Shown here in pieces: positions 7,111 through 14,780 of a DNA stretch of 64,000 nucleotides. The notes under the pieces were generated by a model. It worked only from the letters and a program-made list of their open reading frames with translations, was not told the origin of the DNA and did no database searches. The DNA is from a virus. Made by a program: the position numbers and the translations under genes. The stretch spans positions 1 through 64,000 of IMG/VR virus record IMGVR_UViG_3300024255_000006, one strand, 5' to 3'. Position 1 is the stretch's first letter, and each line of letters opens with the position of its first letter.

Positions 7111-7866
7111 ATGCCTAGAAAGCAAAAGCAGTACACGATTCCCGTTCCTCCAGGTATGAGTAAGAAGCAGATGAAACGTCGTCGTCCTATCAACAGCGGG
7201 TATCTTCTCGACATCAATCCACTCACAGATAATCAAGAGATTATGTTCACTGAGTGGGAAGACAATAAGAACTTGTTTGTCTATGGTTGTGCTGGTACAG
7301 GTAAAACTTTCATCGCACTTTACTTAGCACTGAAGGAAGTTCTTGAAGAAGATTCTCCTTACGATAAGGTGTATATTGTCCGCTCACTAGTTGCTACTCG
7401 TGAGATTGGGTTTCTTCCTGGAGATCATGAAGACAAGTCATCTCTCTACCAGATTCCTTATAAGAATATGGTTAAGCATATGTTTGAGATGCCTGACGAC
7501 AATAGTTTTGAGATGCTGTATGCAAACCTCAAGAGTCAGGAAACTATTTCATTCTGGAGCACATCTTTCCTTCGCGGCACTACTCTAGACAATGCTATTG
7601 TCCTCGTAGATGAGTGCCAGAACCTGAACTTCCACGAACTTGATAGTCTTATCACTCGTATTGGTCAAGACTCCAAAGTTATTTTTGCAGGTGACGTTGC
7701 ACAGACTGACCTACAAAAGAGTGCAGAAAAAGATGGCATCCTTGATTTCCAGAGGATCCTCAGAGAGATGGATGAATTCTCTATGATTGAATTCGGTATT
7801 GAAGACATCGTTAGATCTGGTCTAGTGAAGTCTTATCTTGTGAACAAAATTAACCTCGGTCTATGA
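7111..7866 (+). CDS. phoH: PhoH-like P-loop ATPase
   Basis: 251 aa from ATG 7111 (a TTG at 7099 would add four residues). Walker A GCAGTGKT at 59-66, Walker B AIVLVDECQN at 162-171, and the sensor region VIFAGDVAQTD fit the PhoH family, related to SF1 helicases. PhoH is very common in marine phages; its role (RNA metabolism or phosphate-stress link) is unsettled. ATGA overlap with the following exonuclease points to joint translation. Confidence 0.93.
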   Translation: MPRKQKQYTIPVPPGMSKKQMKRRRPINSGYLLDINPLTDNQEIMFTEWEDNKNLFVYGCAGTGKTFIALYLALKEVLEEDSPYDKVYIVRSLVATREIGFLPGDHEDKSSLYQIPYKNMVKHMFEMPDDNSFEMLYANLKSQETISFWSTSFLRGTTLDNAIVLVDECQNLNFHELDSLITRIGQDSKVIFAGDVAQTDLQKSAEKDGILDFQRILREMDEFSMIEFGIEDIVRSGLVKSYLVNKINLGL

Positions 7867-8567
7867 ACATTTTCAATCACGTTGGTGACTATACTCCAAT
7901 TCATATGGAGGCGCAGACAGATAAAGAAACTGGTAAGCGCATCTACGTTACCCCTAGCGGCAACAGATATCCATCAGTCACCACTGTGATTGGTAGCAAT
8001 AAGAAAAAGATGCAGTCCATCATGCGGTGGAGAAAGCGGGTTGGTGCGGAAAAAGCAAACAACATTACCACTCGCTCCTGTAATCGTGGAACAAAGTATC
8101 ATAGTATTGTTGAGGATTACTTTAACAATGAACTAGATCTCAAGAAGTACAGCAAGTATCCGCTTCCTGTGCTGATGTTCAATCATTCTAGGGGTATACT
8201 TGATCGTATAAATAATATATACTTTCAAGAAGCGGCGCTCTACTCAGACAAATTAGAGTTAGCAGGGCGTGTTGATTGCATTGCAGAATTTGATGGAGTA
8301 TTGTCCATCATTGATTTTAAAACATCAGCATCTGAAAAAGCGGACAATAGACTCTACGATTACTTCGTTCAGGAAACAGCATACGCCTGCATGTTAATGG
8401 AGGTGCATGGTATTAGAGTCTCTCAGTTAGTTACAATCGTCGCTTGTGAATCGGGCGACACGCAGGTTGTTATTCGTCCACTTTTGAAAGAATATCTAGA
8501 TTCCTTACTTAAGTACATCGACGAATATAAAACTGCCCATGGACAAAAGCAAACTATTAGAGGATAA
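7863..8567 (+). CDS. PD-(D/E)XK exonuclease
   Basis: 234 aa. RecB/Cas4-type nuclease core: His80 (GTKYHSIVED), Asp138 (GRVDCIAEF) and Asp151-x-Lys153 (IIDFKTS), followed by a Gln/Tyr motif (VQETAYACMLME). This matches phage exonucleases that process DNA ends for recombination or host DNA breakdown. It sits between phoH and gp33, a usual cyanophage order. Confidence 0.88.
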   Translation: MNIFNHVGDYTPIHMEAQTDKETGKRIYVTPSGNRYPSVTTVIGSNKKKMQSIMRWRKRVGAEKANNITTRSCNRGTKYHSIVEDYFNNELDLKKYSKYPLPVLMFNHSRGILDRINNIYFQEAALYSDKLELAGRVDCIAEFDGVLSIIDFKTSASEKADNRLYDYFVQETAYACMLMEVHGIRVSQLVTIVACESGDTQVVIRPLLKEYLDSLLKYIDEYKTAHGQKQTIRG

Positions 8568-8571
8568 ATTT

Positions 8572-8793
8572 ATGACTGCGGCTAGATTCTCGCAGGAAGT
8601 TGAAAAAATAGTTTTGAACAATAGAGACATGAACTATATTGATGCTATAATTCACTACTGTGATTTGAATGAGATTGAGTTGGAGACTGTTCCTAAACTC
8701 ATTTCTAAACCATTGAAAGAAAAACTCAAGTTCGACGCACAAAAGTTGAACTTTATCAAACGCACTTCTAGAGCAAAGTTAATGTTAGTATGA
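8572..8793 (+). CDS. 33: late-transcription coactivator gp33
   Basis: 73 aa from ATG 8572, which lies 5 nt behind the exonuclease stop with AGAGGA 7 nt upstream; ATG 8539 in the same frame would add 11 residues. The pattern IDAIIHYCDLNEIELET…KLISKPLKEKL…LNFIKRTSRAKL fits the phage late-transcription coactivator family. With the gp55 sigma and sliding clamp it links host RNA polymerase to late promoters of the ATAAATA type seen in this window. Confidence 0.85.
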   Translation: MTAARFSQEVEKIVLNNRDMNYIDAIIHYCDLNEIELETVPKLISKPLKEKLKFDAQKLNFIKRTSRAKLMLV

Positions 8794-9134
8794 CTGAATT
8801 CTTTAAATCGGAGATGGTCCGAGGTGACTTACAAGACATGATGGAACTTCAGCAGACCTGCTTCAGGTATGCATCTAGTTTCCCAATTCTAGATACTGAA
8901 AGGAGACTTGAGTATCTGGAAGCGTTGATTATTTTGCTGGAAAAGCAGAAGATCATGTATCATCGCATGAACTTAAGTGATGACGAAGAAGCGAAGTCCG
9001 TTGTTGAAAACATGCGGACTGCTGTTGAAATGCTGGGTGGAAATCCAGAATTAACTGTAGAAGATATGTTTGCTGACCTTGAGAGCAAGGTCAACATCAT
9101 GATAGACAAACTACAAAGCGGCACATGGGGTTGA
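8790..9134 (+). CDS. DUF1825 family protein
   Basis: 114 aa. FFKSEMVRGDLQDMMELQQT, the block LEYLEALIILLEKQKIMYHR and TVEDMFADLESK match the cyanobacterial DUF1825 family. The function is unknown; in cyanophages it sits between gp33 and gp32 as here. ATGA overlaps gp33. The last codons overlap the gp32 promoter -35 box. Confidence 0.8.
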   Translation: MTEFFKSEMVRGDLQDMMELQQTCFRYASSFPILDTERRLEYLEALIILLEKQKIMYHRMNLSDDEEAKSVVENMRTAVEMLGGNPELTVEDMFADLESKVNIMIDKLQSGTWG

Positions 9135-9159
9135 CGCCCCACTCTGTGTCTGATATTAT
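9131..9159 (+). promoter_or_regulatory. gp32 promoter
   Basis: TTGACG (9131-9136), 17 nt, TATTAT (9154-9159). The -35 box is the loop of an inverted repeat GGGG/CCCC (9127-9130, 9137-9140). Transcription would start near 9166, the first base of the gp32 leader stem. Confidence 0.85.
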
Positions 9160-9165
9160 ATCTTT

Positions 9166-9250
9166 GTTGGGCAGATGAGTCGGGGAGACCCGCCTGTACG
9201 TAAGACCCAACGCATAAACCAAATCCAATTATATCCAACTAAATCCAATG
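9166..9250 (+). promoter_or_regulatory. structured gp32 leader with 10-nt repeats
   Basis: Outer stem GTTGGG (9166-9171)/CCCAAC (9206-9211), inner CAG/CTG, and a hairpin CGGG-GAGA-CCCG with a GNRA loop (9181-9192). Then three 10-nt repeats start at 9221, 9231 and 9241 (consensus AWATCCAAYK); the third contains the gp32 ATG at 9248. No Shine-Dalgarno is present. In T4, gp32 represses its own mRNA through a folded 5' element plus unstructured repeats; this layout is analogous but the sequence differs. Confidence 0.7.
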
Positions 9251-10159
9251 GCATCTATCCACGATCTAAAGCGCAAGTCCCAGGCAAACTTCGCTTTCCT
9301 GCAGAAGGAAATCGAAAAGTCCACTACTCAAGGCAGTAGCGACGAGAGGTTCTGGAAGCCCGAACTTGACGCTAGCGGCAACGGTTACGCTGTTATCCGC
9401 TTCCTTCCTCCCCCTGACGGTGAGGATGTTCCTTGGGCAAAACTGTACTCCCATGCCTTCCAAGGTCCTGGTGGTTGGTTGATCGAAAACTGCCTCACTA
9501 CCAAGAACGAGAAGTGTCCTGTCTGTGCTCACAACAACGGATTGTGGAACAGCGGTGTGGAGTCAGATAAAGAAATCGCACGTAAGCAGAAACGTAAACT
9601 GACTTACTACACTAACATCTATGTTGTTCGCGATCCTAAGAACCCTGATAACGAGGGTAAAGTCTTCCTCTATAAGTTTGGTAAGAAGATCTTTGATAAG
9701 ATCATGGCTGCTATGCAACCTGAGTTCCAAGATGAGGAACCAGTGAATGTCTTTGACTTCTGGGAAGGTGCTAACTTCAAACTTAAGATCAAGACTGTTG
9801 CAGGTTACTGGAACTATGACTCCAGTGAGTTTGATCGCGTCTCTGCTCTCAGTGCAGACGATGAAGAACTGGAAACCATCTATGGTCAGCAGACCAGTCT
9901 AGAAGCGTTCACCGCTCCGTCTGAGTTCAAGACCTATGATGAACTGGAATCACGCAAGAACATCGTTCTAGGCGCTGCTCCTGCAGTCTCACGAGCACAG
10001 CGAGAGGAAGAGTATGAACCCGCTCCCATGAGTGGTGGATTCAACGACTCCGACATCACACCTAAGTCTTCTTTCCGTGAGAAGATTGAGAGCAGTTCTT
10101 CTACTGCAGACGAGGATGATGATGCACTGTCTTACTTCGCACGTCTGGCGGAAGACTGA
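9248..10159 (+). CDS. 32: single-stranded DNA-binding protein gp32
   Basis: 303 aa. N-terminal basic segment (LKRKSQANF), an OB-fold core with the zinc ligands His69, Cys82, Cys90 and Cys93 (T4: His64, Cys77, Cys87, Cys90), and an acidic C-terminal tail (TADEDDDALSYFARLAED) that would contact replication partners. It coats single-stranded DNA in replication, recombination and repair. Codon use is more GC-rich than that of its neighbours, in keeping with high expression. Confidence 0.97.
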   Translation: MASIHDLKRKSQANFAFLQKEIEKSTTQGSSDERFWKPELDASGNGYAVIRFLPPPDGEDVPWAKLYSHAFQGPGGWLIENCLTTKNEKCPVCAHNNGLWNSGVESDKEIARKQKRKLTYYTNIYVVRDPKNPDNEGKVFLYKFGKKIFDKIMAAMQPEFQDEEPVNVFDFWEGANFKLKIKTVAGYWNYDSSEFDRVSALSADDEELETIYGQQTSLEAFTAPSEFKTYDELESRKNIVLGAAPAVSRAQREEEYEPAPMSGGFNDSDITPKSSFREKIESSSSTADEDDDALSYFARLAED

Positions 10160-10162
10160 TCA

Positions 10163-10348
10163 GTGAACAAGATCATGCAAGTCCTAGGACATCCAGTCAC
10201 ACTACTTAATTTGGTGTTGGTTGGGTTCCTAGGAATGATTGAAGTAATCCACACCAGAGCACACCATACTATGGAGATGGATGTTCATGGTCACGTACAT
10301 CAGTTCTTGAGAAAAAACCCAGATATATGTAACAAAATGGAATATTGA
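10163..10348 (+). CDS. small membrane protein
   Basis: 61 aa from GTG 10163, 3 nt after the gp32 stop. One transmembrane helix (about residues 10-28) is followed by a His-rich segment (HTRAHHTMEMDVHGHVHQF) that could bind metal. Last gene of the gp32 transcript, facing the - strand baseplate genes. Confidence 0.55.
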   Translation: MNKIMQVLGHPVTLLNLVLVGFLGMIEVIHTRAHHTMEMDVHGHVHQFLRKNPDICNKMEY

Positions 10349-10360
10349 ATTCCATAAAAC

Positions 10361-10397
10361 AGGGAAAATTTTTCCCTCTAATTTTTGATCAAAAAAG
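10361..10397. terminator. palindromes between convergent genes
   Basis: Two AT-rich palindromes, AGGGAAAA T TTTTCCCT (10361-10377) and TTTTTGATCAAAAA, lie between the end of the + strand gp32 group and the - strand gp53 end. They would act in both directions as weak terminators. Confidence 0.55.
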
Positions 10398-10402
10398 TCG
10401 CG

Positions 10403-11068
10403 TCACTTTAGAGTAGACTTCAACTTTTTATTCACATAAGCAGAGCACTTCTTGTAGGTGCTCTGCTTTCTTAGTTCTGAGAGAAGTGGTTCTATGTATG
10501 GTTGCTTTAGAATGTAGATTTCTCTTCTTGCCTCATTTTTCCTCACTTCGTCTTCCCAGATAGTTACGGGCACAGAAATGGTTTGACCGCTAACTGTGAT
10601 TGTCGTATTGGAAATATCTCCATTATTATATTCGTGATTTGAGTTATAGAACTTCAAATCAACTTTTTGCCCTTTTTTGTAAATTGCGCCATTTTGAGAA
10701 TTTTTCACATCGCTTGAAATCTCGTAATATGCGATCTGACTGTAAACATCGCTTTCATAGGCAGATTCTGCCCATTCTTGCAATGCAGAATTAGACATCG
10801 GCCAATCTTCATACACATTAGTCATATTATTGACTAAAGCGACAATCCAGTCTAATTCTGGATCTCCATATGCATTTGATGCAACCCAGTCAATTCTTTC
10901 ACCGTCTTTTACGGCATATTTACCATAATATGTCGCATAATCGAAAATATCCTCACTGAGCGTATAACGCCTAAAGAAGTTATTGACCATAACGAAGTCT
11001 GCACTCGAAAATGGGAAACTTTGTGGTTTTAGGTCGTAATTGATGTTTGGTAAAATAGAAAAATACAT
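10403..11068 (-). CDS. 53: baseplate wedge protein gp53
   Basis: 221 aa from the ATG at 11068, which overlaps the gp48 stop (TAATG). The start MYFSILPNINYD, the segment VMVNNFFRRY and LDWIVALVNN match gp53-type baseplate wedge subunits of T4-like phages. It helps join wedges around the hub. Last gene of the - strand operon gp4-unknown-gp48-gp53. Confidence 0.85.
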   Translation of the reverse strand: MYFSILPNINYDLKPQSFPFSSADFVMVNNFFRRYTLSEDIFDYATYYGKYAVKDGERIDWVASNAYGDPELDWIVALVNNMTNVYEDWPMSNSALQEWAESAYESDVYSQIAYYEISSDVKNSQNGAIYKKGQKVDLKFYNSNHEYNNGDISNTTITVSGQTISVPVTIWEDEVRKNEARREIYILKQPYIEPLLSELRKQSTYKKCSAYVNKKLKSTLK

Positions 11069-12054
11069 TAGTAGGTCCAACCGCTTTTATTGAGATCGTT
11101 TCTATATACGATTTTAGTTTCGACAAATGAGACTCTTAATTCCACGGCAGATGGAATACCATCAATCAGAGTAGAATAAGAACCATCAGGTGTGTAATTG
11201 ATATCGACGTTTGTAATTGCGAGTGCTTTATATTGAGACAAATATGGATGTTTTGCTCCACCTTTCATCAATTGCATCCTACAAAGATTTGGAACGGTTA
11301 GATATCCAGCTTGATAATCAGTTGCAGCTGCAGATGCAGGTGTTGATGCATTACCTTGTATATCCAGTGCGGAGTTCTGTGTTCCTTGTGCAAAATTACC
11401 AACGTCATTAATAAATCCAGCAACACCTTCGTCTAAAGTTGGGCTTCCGCCAAAACTAGCAAGTGATTGTTTTTTGAAAATATTGCATATATTGATCATG
11501 TCTACAGCTTCTTCTTTGTTTCGACCAAACATTTTGAATGCAAATCCAATATTACGAATTTGAGGTCCACCAAAGAATAATTCTACATTTGGGTTTAGGA
11601 TAACCCCTTGCGTGGTGCTCAAAATATCATTTAGAGTCAGATTAGTCTGCATTGTTTGCAGACCCATTCTTGCTAATTCGCCACCTAGAGCAGTTGGAAG
11701 TCTTACTAGACCTTGGACACCTTGGGCAGCATTGTCTGCTAAACCACCAAGATTTCCGTTAGTGATATTGGCGTATCCTGATAACGCTCCTGCACCAAAG
11801 TTGGATAATTCTTTACCACCCCATGATGTAGCGTATGATGTGCTAACATCTTGAGGCATGTAAATATTAATTGAGTCAAGAGGACCACTACCAAAATTAC
11901 CATCAATATCATTGCCCCCAGTTGAATTCGTCTGATTATAACCACTGAGACCAGATCCTCCTCTTTTTAGAGGTGGTTTATAGGTCCAAAAATCAAATTT
12001 GATATAGTCGGTTTGATCCGTAACGATCATATCTCTTGGATACTTTAGCGTCAT
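11068..12054 (-). CDS. 48: baseplate tail-tube cap protein gp48
   Basis: 328 aa. It opens MTLKYPRDMIVTDQTDYIKF, is Gly/Asn-rich in the middle, and has FFGGPQIRNIGFAFKMFGRN and the C-terminal block INYTPDGSYSTLIDGIPSAV followed by VELRVSFVETKIVY, characteristic of gp48-type tail-tube caps. It sits on the hub and starts tube assembly with gp54. ATGA overlap with the upstream gene. Confidence 0.88.
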   Translation of the reverse strand: MTLKYPRDMIVTDQTDYIKFDFWTYKPPLKRGGSGLSGYNQTNSTGGNDIDGNFGSGPLDSINIYMPQDVSTSYATSWGGKELSNFGAGALSGYANITNGNLGGLADNAAQGVQGLVRLPTALGGELARMGLQTMQTNLTLNDILSTTQGVILNPNVELFFGGPQIRNIGFAFKMFGRNKEEAVDMINICNIFKKQSLASFGGSPTLDEGVAGFINDVGNFAQGTQNSALDIQGNASTPASAAATDYQAGYLTVPNLCRMQLMKGGAKHPYLSQYKALAITNVDINYTPDGSYSTLIDGIPSAVELRVSFVETKIVYRNDLNKSGWTY

Positions 12055-12674
12055 ATTTTGGTCTCGTTTGTGTAGCGTTCAAATATACGTTTTTCTTTGA
12101 AGATATCCATACGTTTTTTGTGGGTTTTATCCCAAACGTCATTCTTCTTGTAGGAGAAGGTCCGACCTCCCCTCCCATAGACAAAATTATCAATTGGTAA
12201 AAGTATAGCGGTATCCCACTCTTCCTTTCCTAGGTCAAGAAATCGACCTTTTACGTTATCATAGAGATATTTATGGACAATACTTGAAGGAACGAGAATT
12301 TGGTTGTTTTCTAGTAGATTTGTGATGATTTTGGCGCGGTGCTTTGGTTGCACATAGTGCAAATTTGCTCCTATAAAACCATCCTCCTCTCTTCCAATTA
12401 CGTAAACTAGAGGATTTGTGTCGTAGTAAGGTAATCGTTTTGTAGTCGCTTCATACTGGAAAATGAAGAGATGACCGCGTAAAACTTTAATTCTCATCTC
12501 GTTATCATCTTGAAACTCATCATTTAGAACAGTTTCAACTTTTTCGTCTTTAAACATCTTTTTGACTTTGTAATTTGCAGCAATAGTCTGCACCTTGCGA
12601 CGATACCAAGATGCTCCGTAGGATTTGCCCTGTGTTTCTTCTTTTATTTGCTCAAATATTGTTTTTCTAGACAT
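12051..12674 (-). CDS. phage structural/packaging protein, unassigned
   Basis: 207 aa. N-terminus helical and basic (SYGASWYRRKVQTIAANYK); a beta-rich middle contains YYDTNPLVYVIG and GFIGANLHYVQPKHRAKII. The motif looks familiar from T4-like phage genes next to gp4, where the DNA end protector gp2 lies in T4, but I cannot confirm that identity from sequence. It overlaps gp4 and gp48 by a few bases. Confidence 0.6.
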   Translation of the reverse strand: MSRKTIFEQIKEETQGKSYGASWYRRKVQTIAANYKVKKMFKDEKVETVLNDEFQDDNEMRIKVLRGHLFIFQYEATTKRLPYYDTNPLVYVIGREEDGFIGANLHYVQPKHRAKIITNLLENNQILVPSSIVHKYLYDNVKGRFLDLGKEEWDTAILLPIDNFVYGRGGRTFSYKKNDVWDKTHKKRMDIFKEKRIFERYTNETKI

Positions 12675-13104
12675 TAAGGTGATCCTCTGTGAGTATCATG
12701 AAATTCATTCTTCTATCATCACAATACTCTTCTGCTGCTTCCCATTTTGCTCTATTTTTTGCATAAGTCATAACTGATCTTTTCCATGCAGCAGTTTTCC
12801 TTTTGGGATTTTTTTCTGGACCAGCAACTTGTTTCTTTGGTTTTATTTCAACGATGTACTTTTTATATTTTTTTTGTTTATCAACAACTTTAACGTAAAA
12901 GTCAGGATAATACCTATGAACTCTTCCGTCAGTTGGGCAACGATATGGTATAATAACTTCTTCACTACCCCACTCCACGATTGATGAGGTATGGTCACAA
13001 AAGATCATAAACTTTTTCTCCCACATAGATCTATAAATGATTCTTGTGGGATTGCCTTTGTACTTCTTAGGATTCATGGGTTTATAGATTCCCGAATAAG
13101 CCAT
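12667..13104 (-). CDS. 4: head completion protein gp4
   Basis: 145 aa. TnsA-like nuclease-fold residues are visible: Glu29 (YRSMWEKKF), Asp68 (YYPDFYVK) and Glu86-x-Lys88 (IVEIKPKK). In T4, gp4 (gp50) finishes the head before tail joining. First gene of the - strand operon; its ATG lies beside the divergent late promoter for gp54. Confidence 0.92.
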   Translation of the reverse strand: MAYSGIYKPMNPKKYKGNPTRIIYRSMWEKKFMIFCDHTSSIVEWGSEEVIIPYRCPTDGRVHRYYPDFYVKVVDKQKKYKKYIVEIKPKKQVAGPEKNPKRKTAAWKRSVMTYAKNRAKWEAAEEYCDDRRMNFMILTEDHLNV

Positions 13105-13134
13105 AAATACAATTGCTCACTATAATTTATTTAG
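13103..13134. promoter_or_regulatory. divergent late promoters gp4/gp54
   Basis: ATAAATA on the + strand (13103-13109) lies 27 nt before the gp54 GTG. CTAAATA on the - strand (13128-13134) lies 23 nt before the gp4 ATG. The two late motifs are only 18 nt apart and each overlaps or abuts the other gene's start. Confidence 0.65.
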
Positions 13135-13136
13135 AA

Positions 13137-13874
13137 GTGCCTTACAACTCGATTAATGATTATATCAATATGATCAGTAGCCAGGGTGGTATGGCGCTCT
13201 CTACTGGTTATATTGTTAGTTTTACATTTAACAGTCCAGACGGTGTAAAGACTGTAATTGATTCTCTTACGCCAAGTATCAGTAAATTATATGAAACTTT
13301 TTGTGATGAAGTAAGTCTTCCACCATCACAAGCAGCAACTGGTCAAGTTACTGGTGTAAATTTAGGTGAAGGGATGCGATCTTACGCACACACTAAAATG
13401 TATACTGATTTTAGCTTGGGGTGGATGTGTGATGCTAACATGGAACCATATAAGTTTGTCCAATCATGGTGGCAGTACATTTTTCAAGAATATGATGCGG
13501 CGGGGGAGATTGATACAACATCTGGATCTCAAATAGGTGCTAGTGAGGGAGCAATGCTGGGATCAGCACCTCTAGTATCAAATAGAACAACAAGACTCAG
13601 ATATCCCGACGATTATTACTGCACGATTAAGATTGCTAAAGCAGAGAAAGGACCTAGTGGAGCTGCATCTAGAGTATCTGCAGTACATATTCTTCAGGAT
13701 GTATATCCATATCAAATAGATGCTGTTCCTCTCTCATTTGGACAGTCACAACTTACAAAATGTACTGCTAATTTTTACTATTCTAAGCATAGAGTAGTGT
13801 ATAATGATAATAGAGGTCCTGGACTACTAGCATTAAACTTCTTGGATGGATTCGGATCCCAAACTATAACATAA
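13137..13874 (+). CDS. 54: baseplate tail-tube initiator gp54-like
   Basis: 245 aa from GTG 13137 (MPYNSINDYINMIS). The C-terminal half (DYYCTIKIAKAEKG…VHILQDVYPYQIDAVPLSFG) followed by a strand ending NFYYSKHRVVY is the tail-tube-like fold shared by gp54 and gp19. It would nucleate tube polymerisation on the gp48 cap. It runs opposite to gp4 and is followed by a late motif for gp26. Confidence 0.75.
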   Translation: MPYNSINDYINMISSQGGMALSTGYIVSFTFNSPDGVKTVIDSLTPSISKLYETFCDEVSLPPSQAATGQVTGVNLGEGMRSYAHTKMYTDFSLGWMCDANMEPYKFVQSWWQYIFQEYDAAGEIDTTSGSQIGASEGAMLGSAPLVSNRTTRLRYPDDYYCTIKIAKAEKGPSGAASRVSAVHILQDVYPYQIDAVPLSFGQSQLTKCTANFYYSKHRVVYNDNRGPGLLALNFLDGFGSQTIT

Positions 13875-13877
13875 ATA
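13871..13877 (+). promoter_or_regulatory. late promoter motif before gp26
   Basis: ATAAATA overlaps the gp54 stop and lies 19 nt before the gp26 ATG. Confidence 0.55.
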
Positions 13878-13896
13878 CTTAAAATCGGATTTTATT

Positions 13897-14607
13897 ATGG
13901 CATTACCAAAGGTTACTGCACCAACCTATGAGTTGGAACTGCCTTCTACAGGCAAAAAAGTTAAGTATCGCCCATTTCTTGTAAAAGAAGAAAAACTTCT
14001 CCTTATCGCTACAGACTCTGGAGATGAGAATCAAATCACTCAAGCAGTCATGGATGTTATGAGTGCTTGTATAATCACTCGTGGCGTAAAACCAGAGAAC
14101 CTAGCAAGTTTTGATCTTGAATATCTTTTCTTGAGAATTCGTGCCGCTTCAGTTGGTGAGGAGATTGTTCTCAATGTTCGTTGTTTAGATGATAACGAGA
14201 CTGAAATGAGTCATACCGTTAATATCAATACGATTCAAGTGTTCAAACCAGAAGGACACAGCGATAAGATTATGCTGAGTGATAAAGTTGGTGTAATCAT
14301 GAAGTATCCTAGTGTTTCTCAGTTTATTAGAACTGGGTTTGTTGCTGATCCAAATGCAGATCCTTTGGATATTGTTGTTGAATCTCTTGATCAAATCTTT
14401 GAAGATCAAGAGATCACAGAGGCATCCGATTGCACAAAGAAAGAACTTCTTTCCTTTATCGAGAGTATGACTCAAGAACAGTTCCAAAAACTTACTGTAT
14501 TCTTTGAGACGATGCCCAGACTTCAGCATTCATTTGAAGTCAAGAATCCTAATACAGGAAAGACATCTAATTATACTATCGAGGGCTTACAGAGTTTTTT
14601 CGCATAG
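13897..14607 (+). CDS. 26: baseplate hub protein gp26 (T4_baseplate family)
   Basis: 236 aa. Start MALPKVTAPTYELELPSTGK, then KYRPFLVKEEKLLL and the acidic middle match the T4 baseplate/gp26 family found also in other contractile tails. It acts in hub assembly. The final codons read AGT TTT TTC GCA TAG and contain a slippery T TTT TTC heptamer (14595-14601); a -1 slip gives a longer product (next entry). This resembles the tail-assembly chaperone pairs made by frameshifting in many tailed phages. Confidence 0.9.
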   Translation: MALPKVTAPTYELELPSTGKKVKYRPFLVKEEKLLLIATDSGDENQITQAVMDVMSACIITRGVKPENLASFDLEYLFLRIRAASVGEEIVLNVRCLDDNETEMSHTVNINTIQVFKPEGHSDKIMLSDKVGVIMKYPSVSQFIRTGFVADPNADPLDIVVESLDQIFEDQEITEASDCTKKELLSFIESMTQEQFQKLTVFFETMPRLQHSFEVKNPNTGKTSNYTIEGLQSFFA

Positions 14608-14780
14608 CACTCTTCCATACATCTTTGGAGGAGTATTACCAGACTAATTTCGCCCTGATGCAGCATCATAAATACTCTTTGACCGAGCTAGATAATATGA
14701 TACCTTGGGAAAGAATCGTCTATTTGGCGTTACTTACCCAATTCATTGAAGAGCAAAAACAACAACAATCTAACTTCTAA
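14601..14780 (+). CDS. -1 frameshift extension of gp26
   Basis: In the -1 frame after the slippery site, 59 open codons (FRIALFHTSLEEYYQ…DNMIPWERIVYLALLTQFI) run to TAA 14778-14780, which overlaps the ATG of the next gene. The sequence is protein-like and helical and occupies the position of T4 gene 51. No good start codon or ribosome site opens it on its own; the first ATG would leave only about 37 residues. The fused product would be about 295 aa. Confidence 0.7.
   Translation, partial: RIALFHTSLEEYYQTNFALMQHHKYSLTELDNMIPWERIVYLALLTQFIEEQKQQQSNF

Noticed and set aside
9166-9211. Hammerhead ribozyme in the gp32 leader (CAGATGAG seen)
   Set aside because: The required CTGATGA core and GAAA box are not both present; the stems fit an ordinary leader fold better.
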